The notes under the pieces: generated by a model
What the model saw: the letters and a program-made list of their open reading frames with translations, nothing else
The model's database searches: none
What the model was told of the DNA's origin: nothing
Part shown: positions 56,348 through 64,000 of the stretch, piece after piece
How the letters are laid out: each line of letters opens with the position of its first letter
Numbering within the stretch: position 1 is the first letter of the stretch
From: Gracilaria gracilis
Lineage: Eukaryota; Rhodophyta; Florideophyceae; Gracilariales; Gracilariaceae
NCBI GenBank assembly: GCA_030374805.1
Contig: JARGSG010000018.1
Coordinates: 1 to 64,000 of the forward strand
Reading direction: 5' to 3'
DNA length: 64,000 nt
Position numbers and translations under genes: made by a program

Positions 56348-56570
56348 TTAGAATTTCCTCGTGAAGTCCTTGATGTCTGTGGATTTGTGGGCTAGGAATT
56401 GAAATACGATGTTGGACATTGCTGCATTTTGCTTTAATCCTTCGATGAGAAATTCAACTGTTGTGGATTCGTCGGCTACATTGGGATACTTTGCGGCAAG
56501 CATGCGTTGGCAGACCTTTTTGTGTTGTTTGATGTAGTCTGTAATATTGTTGTCGTCCGTGAACTGGAAA
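56348..56570 (-). pseudogene. gag: Copia E2 gag, 3' part
   Basis: FQFTDDNNITDYIKQHKKV, then VEFLIEGLKQNAAM, continues the Gag interrupted by transposon F. A stop at 56348-56350 and two more before 56209 separate it from the pol frame in the same phase. A regular zinc knuckle is not visible. Confidence 0.75.
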
Positions 56571-57083
56571 CTGCGGGAAGGTATGCTTTGCACAGTTGTA
56601 AAATACAGAAACACATTGGTCGGAACCCTTGTGACCATTACTTTATACCATATTGGCAAACGTGTTACTTTTGCAAACAAATTATTGCCACGCCTGTTAA
56701 GAGAAGAAAATCTCAATTGCCTCTCCATACAAAAACTAAAAATTGTACGACTATGTATTTGGCTTGAAGTGTTAATAGTACACTTTCATTCTACATAAAG
56801 TGATGTAAAGAACACATTTTACCGATATAATTTCTTATAAGAGAGTAGAAACTTAACACAAAATTTGTGAAGCTCTTTTCCATCAACCAAGAGGCTGCGC
56901 ACAACCTCCCTAAGTGGTATTTCTTGTCCGCTGCAATTATATCAGCCTGTGGCATATTAAAGCAAACAAAAGCTAGGTGAACCTGTAGAACGCGGTTTTT
57001 ATAGATTAAAAGGTTAGGCTCAACAGTTTAAAAATTGAAAAGATTGTAACATATGACATCTAACCCTTAAAACATCGTGAAAA

Positions 57084-58085
57084 TTAAGAACATTCGACGA
57101 CTTCAAAGGCTTTGAAAGATCTACCAAAGCTTCCGTAGAAATCAGTGTGGGCCTTTAACCTGATGTAAACCAGCTTTGTACCACCTGGGTACATTAAATT
57201 GTAGGTTTCAAAAGTGCGTTCAACCACAAACGGCAAATGAAATCTTGCTTTTGAAACAACTTCTTCTGAACTATGGGACCTCAATTCCTTCAGCGCACGC
57301 TCAAAGCCTAAGAACTCAGAGTGAAACGTAGTGTATTGACCTTGAAGTGAAGTCTTGAGCCATTTAGCGTGCATTATCGTCAGGTCTGTCAGAGGGTTTG
57401 GCCACTTCACATTTAACTCTAAGTAATTCCCTTCATCCACAATATGGATTGTAAAGTCTTCATGAGTTACACCTGAAGGAAGGTGAACAACAACAGTACA
57501 CCGTTTTGTCGTTGTTTGAGATTCCGTCCATTCCGAAAGAAGTCTGAAAGGCATAAAGAACTTTTCGGAGAATAATATTTCAGCTCCATCGTCCAAGTCT
57601 GAGGGGGTAGAGTAAAAAGCAGCATTTCCTGAACTACCACTGCCAGAAATCTCAGAATTCTTGTTTCTTCCGGATAGATGTGCATCTCGAACACCAGTAA
57701 CAGACCGGTTTAAAGTATTTGCATCTTCTTCCTCGTCATTAACTGCGACAGGTCAGACAATAGAAAAACTATATAATGTAAAACGATTGTGGAACCTACC
57801 ATCGCGGCTGATTCCAAGCTCTTTGAGTAACCTTAAATATCTTGTGCGAAACGTCGGCAAACGGTGTTGACGGAAAACATCTTCAGAGTTCCACACCGCG
57901 ACAATCGATTCCTTACCAGTCAGTTGGCCCGATTGTAGTCGTATTGTTAATAGTTTGATGGCCTTCGAGTTTTTGGTAAGCCGGGGTGTTCGCTTCTTCG
58001 TTTTGCGTAGCTGGCTGGGCGGCATCAAGCAAAGTTCGAAAAGTGTCTGAGAGGAATGGAACTTCGATAGTGGCAAGGGATCCAA
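57084..58085 (-). CDS. Second gene of transposon F, spliced, function unknown
   Basis: Exon from about 58085 to 57800, intron 57743-57799 (57 bp, GTAGGT...TCGCAG), exon 57742-57084. Joining at this intron keeps the frame from LKELGISRD into NDEEEDAN and on to DDGAEILFSEK. A further upstream exon is possible: another frame opens at 58173 and runs to a GTAAGG donor-like site near 57910. The C-terminal half (residues outlined by VVVHLPSGVTHEDFTIHI and LELNVKWPNPL) looks like a beta-sandwich of HSP20/p23 style, but no known domain is certain. It is not a clear Myb/SANT protein, the usual partner of Harbinger transposases. It is divergent from the transposase by position. Confidence 0.6.
57743..57799 (-). 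other. 57-bp intron in the second gene of transposon F
   Basis: GT at the 57799 end and CAG at the 57743 end; removal restores a continuous acidic reading frame. Together with the 53-bp intron at 59575-59627 it indicates that host introns are short. Confidence 0.75.
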
Positions 58086-59212
58086 AAGTTCTCTTCGGAA
58101 CTTCAGGAGACTTATATGTTGCTCTAAGAGTCTGAATTTTTTCCGTTAGGTGTTCTTTCAAGTAGGGAATCATCGAATGAAAGAGGTTTGAGAGGCAATA
58201 GCCTCATAAATTAAGCGTCCGTAGAGCCTAACCGGTCTCTGCTGAGACCTTGACCCGTCAGGGAGAGTCCCGAGAAGTTCAGAGGGCTGAAAGGCGTCAA
58301 GACCTGCAGAAAAAATCATGCGTTGAAGTAAGTAGCTATGGCTTTCATTTGAAAACTTACGTACACTTACTTTTCAAATTGTGTACATATACTGCAACAT
58401 GTCTTTGTGTACTTTCTCAAGCACATATAGAGTTTTGCGACATTTGTACTTTCTCTGTGAAGAACTTTACAATGGGCAATCGAGTCTAGTTCTTCTACAT
58501 CGCAAAGCTAAAGATAATTTCAAATTGTATATCTACGTTTTTTGTGGTCACCCTGAACGAAATTTGAACTGTAGTGCTCGAGTCAAAGCAAATATACACC
58601 AAATTCGCTGCATATACACTGATTGAAATGCCCCCCTGAAGCAGCAATTCTGGGTTTAAGCTCTTGATCTTGCAGATGTTGTTAGATCTGCAACCAAAAA
58701 GAGTTGATGCAACAAATGAAGGCTACAACGACGTTCTAATTTTGAACTACGACCCGCTGTTCTCAACACATCTCTCTCTATGTAGAGCCATCTTTCTAAA
58801 TATTTACAACCTTTGTCTCTCACAGACAAGGTTACCGGTGCCAATAATTTTAAATGTCACTTCCCACTTACAGCGGTAAGAGTTCGATGTGCCCCAACAA
58901 TACTGGTTATGGCATTATACCGTGCTCTAAAACATTTGGGTATTGGTTTTGGGGGCTAATGCCTGTACCTGTTGTGTGGTGTATTTCAGCTCAGATCAAA
59001 TTGTCTGCAGTAACAGTGAATTTGGGGGCATGTCCATGATGTGCAATAGAAAGTACAGGACAAGCTTTCCGCTCCATCACACGTTGTGAATTTTCTTGAA
59101 GACATCTCCAGATTTTTTTCAGATATCCATCGAGAGTTGGGTAGATACAGGAAAGCACCATTGTGAAAACAGGTGCAAACTTTGAAAACTATATATAAAA
59201 ACTGTCGGATCT

Positions 59213-60149
59213 GTGCAGATCGTTAGATATCTTTCAATTTCTTCACCGCACGGATGTTTCTGCGACATGAAGCCATTCACATTTCTTAACCTAGCGTCTC
59301 CCATGCTTCACTCCTGTCCAGGACTATTTTCATCGACGTTGCTCCGGAAATATCGTTCTTTGTTCGGAGTTTCACCACTTTTGTGCTCTTTCATATGGAA
59401 AAAACTACAAGCAAAAACCAAGAAGGTTTGAAGCCCATACATTTATTGTGGACGTTGATGTTTCTGAAAGGATACGCAACTGAAGCAGTTCATTGCTCCA
59501 TTGCGCAAGTAGATCCAAAAACGTTTAGAAAATGGACGTGGACTACGGTTAAACACCTCGCAGAACTTTGGGAAGTAAGTCTTGCTAACAAATCTTGAGC
59601 TGTAGTTTTTAATTACACTATATATAGATTCTGTTTGCATCACGCCGAAGTGCGTCACTTGTTGAAAATACTTTCTTTTCAGTAGATGGAATCGATTTCA
59701 AGGTACACGAACCAAAGGATTTTAATCCTATGTAGTTTTCCCACAAATTTAGAGCTGCCGGGTTGCGCTATGAAATTGGTATAGCTCACCAGAAGGGCTC
59801 AATTGCTTAGGTACATGGTCCATTTCCAGCCGGCAAATATCCCGATCTTCGCATTTTTCAATTAGGCCTAACATCATGCCTGCTACCGAACGAAAAGGTC
59901 GTAACTGATAACGGATATGCTAATGAAAAATGTGTAACACCGGCACATGTTTTCGTGGAGCTGAAAGACTGGCATAAATATGTCAGAGCCCAACATGAAC
60001 TTCTCAATGGACGTCTGAAACATTTTTTTTGTCTATCGCACACCTTCAGGCACAGTTTATCAAGGCATGTTTATTGTTTTAATGCTATGGCAAATATTGT
60101 TCAAATTTGCATCCAGTCCGGAGAACCTGTGTTTCTGGTCACTTCTTAA
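59213..60149 (+). pseudogene. PIF/Harbinger-type DDE transposase of transposon F
   Basis: The N-terminal part (IHLLWTLMFLKGYAT, then FRKWTWTTVKHLAELWE) leads to a 53-bp intron at 59575-59627 (GTAAGT...ATATAG). Splicing gives LWEILFASRR and the catalytic block FFSVDGIDFKV (first Asp about 59687), RYEIGIAHQKGSIA, HGPFPAGKYPDL (second Asp) and QHELLNGRLKHFF (third acid, Glu, about 60000). These are the DDE_Tnp_4 signatures. TAG codons at about 59733 and 59808 lie where Trp-like or aromatic residues are usual, so this copy is inactive. The start is not defined. Confidence 0.82.
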
Positions 60150-60633
60150 TAATAAAAATTTAAGGGGTTAAGCAAAAGAATGGAGAACAAAAAGTGTTTT
60201 TTGTTTGCTCACTGTCAAGAACATTAATTCCTTTCGTTTCCACGTTATATAGGCTTTGTAGAGTCTTTCTCTCTATGATATTTTTCTTCCTTTTAAAATA
60301 CTGCCAATGTGGTTCTTTTTCTATTTCAAAATCGTTTGGGCAAGACTACAGTGTGATTTTGTTGCATGAGAATCAGACATGTATTGGTTTAATTATAATT
60401 TATGTCGTGCTTAAAAGCTGAAAATGTCTTACGTTTTCAGGACTAAAGGTGGACGAAAACTATTCAGGGACTGATTCAGTGATTCTCTTTCAAAAGCATT
60501 TTGTGTTTTTTAGTAATTGAATATAACAACGTCAGGATCTTCTAGGTTTCAATCTTCGAATACTGGCCTATATGTTTTGTTTTCATTACGGTTAATTTTT
60601 CACGTGTTTTTTAATATGATGCACTTCCCGCAG

Positions 60634-60994
60634 CTTGCTGGATGCTTTCGGCTTTCGTTTTTAGAAATTGGTGATCCTGTTTTGTTGACTGATTGATGTG
60701 GGCTAATATTCGTGTGATGAGATCATGGAGTGTAGGATCGTCATGCGGTACAAATATTTGTCCAAGTATATCTGGCGAGACACTACCGAGTATTGCTGTT
60801 GTCACATTTGTCTTTTTCTGGGTATAACTTTTCAGCTGAGCTGGGTCGATTGAAATTGGTAGATTGGACATAAAATGGCCTCTCGCTTGTAGTGCGTCAG
60901 CATGGTCCTTGATAGCAAAGTACTAAAAAGAATAATTGGCTGGGTGTAGTTTAAGGAGGGTTGGATAGCGTGAGGAAGCTTGTATTGTATCCAT
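60634..60994 (-). pseudogene. gag: Copia E2 gag, 5' part
   Basis: Met at 60994 (MDTIQASSRYPTLLK) starts Gag about 220 bp inside the 5' LTR. A TAG at 60923-60925 replaces the Trp expected after NYSF in the copia Gag motif NYxxW; the frame continues YFAIKDHADALQARG and GQIFVPHDDPTLHDLI until the transposon F boundary. Confidence 0.78.
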
Positions 60995-61210
60995 GATGTG
61001 ATGTTTGTGTTGAGTTGTGTCTTGTGGGATATGTGTGTCCTCTGATAATGTTATGGTGTTGTTATATATATGTTACGTGAGTTCGTCTGTCTCACGGTTG
61101 AGGTCTCGCCGGAGGCGGCGTGTGAGGCGGTTGTAGATGTTCGTTTTGAAGTGGTTGTCAAAGAGAGGCGGTGTCGGTGAGGTGGTCGAGGGTCGTGCGC
61201 AGGTGTGTGT

Positions 61211-61221
61211 GGCTCATAACC
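61211..61221 (-). other. Primer-binding site of copia E2 (initiator-tRNA-Met internal type)
   Basis: Directly inside the 5' LTR the minus strand reads GGTTATGAGCC. This is complementary to the anticodon stem-loop of eukaryotic initiator tRNA-Met (GGCTCATAACC), as in Drosophila copia and yeast Ty5, which prime with a half-tRNA. Confidence 0.75.
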
Positions 61222-61315
61222 TGTGAGGAAGAGCGTCTGGCCGGAGCCGTTTACTTTGTGAGCTCGCTTATCTGGTGCTTATCTAGTGGAGTGTCTACTG
61301 TAAGGCTGATTGACA
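61222..61315 (-). repeat. 5' LTR of copia E2
   Basis: 94 bp, plus strand TGTGAGGAAGAGCG to CTGATTGACA, followed by the target duplication CAGAC. Confidence 0.93.
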
Positions 61316-62332
61316 CAGACAATGTTCCTGGGATAAGCTGAGGCAGTGGGAGGCTGCACAGCACGTGTAGAATCGTACGCAGAGGACTACGGCCGCGTTC
61401 GCGGGCGTGGCAAAGAACAGGGAAAAAGGGGTCTTCCCTCCCGTCTGCTTTTCCCCCTTCCTCGGAGGGCCAGAACGGGCACCGTTTATTCGGTTATAGC
61501 CCCCGGCACCGCTACTGCGGGCCGCAGGCGCCGTGGCGAGTTCCAGTGACCTCCGGAGATGCGCGAGCGTCTTCCGGAGGTGCGCCAAGCAACACGGCTT
61601 TCGCAACAACTGCGGAGTCGACACGTGCTCAGCACGGTCTCATAAACACAGTAAACTACACTCCCCCCGCTCACACCAATCGGCATTGGTGCGAGCAGTA
61701 TAAAAACCTCCGAAAGCCCACTGCAAAGTCAGTAGCGTAGAAGGGCCGCAGAGGACGAAGAACATGCGGCAGTTTTCAGCCCAGAAGAGTCCAAAACGAA
61801 CATGGCGACCATAGAAGCGTAGAACGTGCACAGCTTTTCACCGCGAATAGCGACAGCGTCAGAGACGAGCACGGCACGGCGGAAGCGCAGCAAGGCGTGC
61901 AAAAGCGACAATCAGATTTGACAGCGCCGAACGTAGCCCCAGGAAGCTGCTACGCTAAACCGCAACAGAATGTCGGTAGGTCCAACAAGATTACAGACCA
62001 AAACTGATTTCGCCAGCAACAAACTTCCCCAAATAACGCGTTTCCACGATGGCGCAAGTCGCTGTGTTCTAGCAGCAGCTCCAGTAGTAGGGTATAAAGC
62101 AGTATGATCGTAGATTATTGCCGTCAAAAGTTGATGTAGAAAGGACAAACAAAAGCCCACAATGAGCAGAACAGGGTTCCACAACGGTGCAGGACGACGC
62201 AAGTAGCCAGAAAGCTCCCACGGAGGCCGTGAAAACGGGAACAAAGCACGCACGGCACATCTCGCTCCGCCAAGAACCCGTACTGTACAAAGCCCACAGT
62301 AGTAGATAACGCGATGGCGGCAGACGGCGGTG
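61316..62332 (+). promoter_or_regulatory. Upstream region of the last gene with TATA and inverted CCAAT
   Basis: TATAAAAA at 61699-61706 lies just after a palindrome CACCAAT/ATTGGTG (61674-61680 and 61685-61691), a plausible core promoter. The following 600 bp before the chosen ATG contain short upstream reading frames (for example from 61765) and no recognisable product, so the true start or an exon could lie further upstream. Confidence 0.5.
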
Positions 62333-63985
62333 ATGGTGCCTGGCTCAGCAGCAGCGGTTGCGGCAGCCCCAGCAGTGGCTGGCAGATTGCAGTCAAGCTG
62401 CTCTCTAGCCAGCCCACGCGCACTCGCAGGCGTGTCTGGGTGCAAAGGGCGCTTACCACGCCAAGCCGCGACCATGCAGCAACACTCGCGAGCACGGAGG
62501 GACCAAAGCTCCCGGCCACTAGAAGCGGAGCCTAGCGCCAGATTCTGGACGAGGCGGAGTGGCCGGGCACCCTCCGACGCAGGGCTGAGAACATGGGCAC
62601 GTCGGGAAGAGGTGGGCCGGAAAGACCCGCGGCGTGCGCATGAAGTGCAGATTTCGCGACGAGATCCAAGCGGTGGGGTGACTAGGAGTCGGCGACTGGT
62701 TAAGCTTGTCGATCTCGAACGCCGGCAACAGCGCGAAGGCGACACAACAGTGGCAGCAAACGGAGACGGTGCGCAAACACCTGATTTGGTTGTGAACTTG
62801 CAGCGCAGGTATCCTCAAAGGGTTCGCCGACAGCGCTATGCCTTCGTCAGTGATGCGGATTTTCAACCACCTGAGCCACAACAGCCTGCAAGTATCCCAC
62901 GTGAGCATAGTAGAACATGGAGATTCGACAATATTATCAGTATCTCACGAACCCCAAGCCAGGAGTCACGACCCTACCACGTAGAGCATATTGCGGGCGG
63001 CGCCCGTTGCTATGATGCAGAGAAGTGCCTCCAACTCATCGGTGAGGTAATGCTCGAGTGGTGCCGCAAGAGGCCGGGTGTGAAGTTAAACCATGAAATT
63101 GCGACCCGATACGGGCTCTATGAGCAAGACGAAGGCGTGGCTGCAGAGCTGTGGTCGATCGACGAAGTGCTATTTGTGAGTCACAGTAGTATCTTCCCAG
63201 GTGAAGTGGGGGTTCGCGCATACAGTGGTCCGTCCTACTACGCCAGAAATCGTGATGAGCCTCAATGGGGCTGGAGTTGTGTCACATTAAACAGCATCAC
63301 TGGCCCGGGGCTGGCAGCAGCTCTGATGCAGCAGGGTATATGGGACGGCCCATTGTGTTGCGATGTACAAAGGACCGGCAACAGGATATCGCTTGCACCG
63401 CGTGATACCGTGGCGGTTATTGATGCGCTAGACCGATACTGCACGGCACATCCACTCAAACCAATCCGAGTATCCTCACCGGGAAGTCGTCCACACTACG
63501 CCTGCACCACGCAACACAGACTTCCGTCAGAGTTCATGCTGGTATCCAACACGGACCAGTTCTGTGTGCATGCATCAGTAATCAACGCAGCAGAGCGCAT
63601 CGTGGGCGAGCGTTTCACCAGGCACACCATTCTGTCTTCACAGCTGCCAGCGTTGTCCAACTTAACCGACGCTAGCGGCTGGCTACAAAAGAAGGCCAGC
63701 TGTTTGAAGTTGAATCGAGTGAAACTTACAGCGAGAAACGCGGATCTTGTCCGATGGGTTACAGAACAAAGAGAAGGCGTTTACGTTGTACGGCTACGCG
63801 CGAAGAACCTCGATCACGTAGTATGCGTCGAAGCCATAAGGGCACACATCCTCGACGCGGTCGAGCCATGTCCACTGGCCTTGTCGTACAAGGCTCTGCA
63901 GAGCTGCATTGGTGGACCAGGTGAAGATATGCGAGTAATGGAACTCCAAAAGATGGCCTTGTTTGCAAAGTCCAAATCTTCTTAG
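62333..63985 (+). CDS. 550-aa protein with putative cysteine peptidase-like C-terminal domain
   Basis: The first in-frame ATG is 62333; the N-terminal 100 residues are Arg/Ala-rich and poorly ordered, so a later start is possible. Residues about 225-300 (RYGLYEQDEG, SIDEVLFVS, GEVGVR) are shared with the fragment at 39371. In the C-terminal third, DQFCVHASVINAAERIVG puts a Cys (residue 411) at the start of a helix, and LDHVVCVEA puts a His (495) in a strand, with an Asp at about 508 (HILDAVE). This Cys-His-Asp order fits a papain-like or OTU-like fold, but I cannot name the family. No transposase motif is seen; it could be a host gene family or a protein carried by an unrecognised element. 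Uninterrupted. Confidence 0.6.
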   Translation: MVPGSAAAVAAAPAVAGRLQSSCSLASPRALAGVSGCKGRLPRQAATMQQHSRARRDQSSRPLEAEPSARFWTRRSGRAPSDAGLRTWARREEVGRKDPRRAHEVQISRRDPSGGVTRSRRLVKLVDLERRQQREGDTTVAANGDGAQTPDLVVNLQRRYPQRVRRQRYAFVSDADFQPPEPQQPASIPREHSRTWRFDNIISISRTPSQESRPYHVEHIAGGARCYDAEKCLQLIGEVMLEWCRKRPGVKLNHEIATRYGLYEQDEGVAAELWSIDEVLFVSHSSIFPGEVGVRAYSGPSYYARNRDEPQWGWSCVTLNSITGPGLAAALMQQGIWDGPLCCDVQRTGNRISLAPRDTVAVIDALDRYCTAHPLKPIRVSSPGSRPHYACTTQHRLPSEFMLVSNTDQFCVHASVINAAERIVGERFTRHTILSSQLPALSNLTDASGWLQKKASCLKLNRVKLTARNADLVRWVTEQREGVYVVRLRAKNLDHVVCVEAIRAHILDAVEPCPLALSYKALQSCIGGPGEDMRVMELQKMALFAKSKSS

Positions 63986-64000
63986 TTGGCGGTAACACGT

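Larger units (their letters stand above)
56571..60633. mobile_element. PIF/Harbinger-like DNA transposon F nested in E2 gag
   Basis: About 4.06 kb bounded by CTGCGGGAAG (56571-56580) and its inverse CTTCCCGCAG (60624-60633). Gag coding of E2 stops at one end and resumes at the other. It carries two divergently oriented genes, a Harbinger-type transposase (plus strand) and a second spliced gene (minus strand), the two-gene layout typical of PIF/Harbinger. A 3-bp target duplication is not obvious. Confidence 0.72.
52665..61315 (-). mobile_element. Ty1/copia retrotransposon E2 with 94-bp LTRs
   Basis: LTRs at 52665-52758 and 61222-61315 are bounded by a perfect 5-bp target duplication CAGAC (52660-52664 and 61316-61320). 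Total 8651 bp, of which about 4063 bp are the nested transposon F; the element itself is about 4.6 kb, normal for copia. LTRs differ at about 6 of 94 positions. Confidence 0.95.

Noticed and set aside
62124..62519. Minus-strand frames opposite the start of the last gene
   Set aside because: Ala/Leu-rich shadows of a GC-rich stretch.
1..64000. CRISPR arrays, tRNA or rRNA genes
   Set aside because: No regularly spaced short repeats and no cloverleaf or rRNA sequence were found; the only tRNA-like matches are primer-binding sites.

Overview
This window is eukaryotic nuclear DNA, dominated by nested transposable elements, with a few mostly damaged host genes between them. Evidence for a eukaryote: chromodomain Ty3/gypsy and Ty1/copia retrotransposons with LTRs and target-site duplications, GT-AG introns of about 55 bp inside one DNA transposon, TATA-type promoters and a Kozak-like start. 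Host genes show no obvious introns and sit as islands in repeats. Together with a cytosolic sulfotransferase and a TIR/NB-ARC/WD40 protein this suggests a compact-gened, repeat-rich alga (a red macroalga is my best guess, low confidence).

Layout: (1) 1-9337, 3' part of a Ty3 chromovirus (Chromo-A): gag remnant, pol pseudogene, an accessory ORF on the opposite strand, and a 3' LTR. It sits in the gag of another minus-strand Ty3 element (C1: gag start, primer site and LTR, 9338-10529). (2) 10530-14503, non-coding repeats: a 1.05-kb TIR element with 18-bp palindromes, a 657-bp MITE-like repeat (second copy at 42.5 kb) and a 395-bp x 3 tandem array. (3) 14679-15941, a secreted Cys-rich protein gene. 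(4) 16955-25961, one minus-strand gene encoding TIR, NB-ARC and WD40, cut in its NB-ARC domain by a 4.9-kb copia element (E1). (5) 27303-39238, a Ty3 LTR (C2) split by an 11.2-kb chromovirus (Chromo-B), which has both LTRs and an intact antisense accessory ORF of 686 aa. (6) 39371-46289: a fragment related to the last gene of the window, a frameshifted sulfotransferase, the second MITE copy, a frameshifted EamA-type transporter and an unknown 204-aa protein. (7) 46414-52202, a DNA transposon (TE-H) with perfect 19-bp TIRs and a transposase-like ORF of a family I cannot name. (8) 52665-61315, a copia element (E2) with only 94-bp LTRs and a perfect 5-bp TSD, whose gag is split by a 4-kb PIF/Harbinger-like transposon (F). 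(9) 62333-63985, a 550-aa gene ending in a putative papain-fold cysteine peptidase-like domain.

Most notable: two divergent chromoviruses (A and B) each carry, between pol and the 3' LTR and in antisense, homologous accessory proteins of no family I recognise. Chromo-B is also studded, in coding and non-coding parts, with a short palindromic motif CCGNNCGG at roughly twenty times chance frequency. Both elements also carry extra copies of their polypurine tract inside the element.
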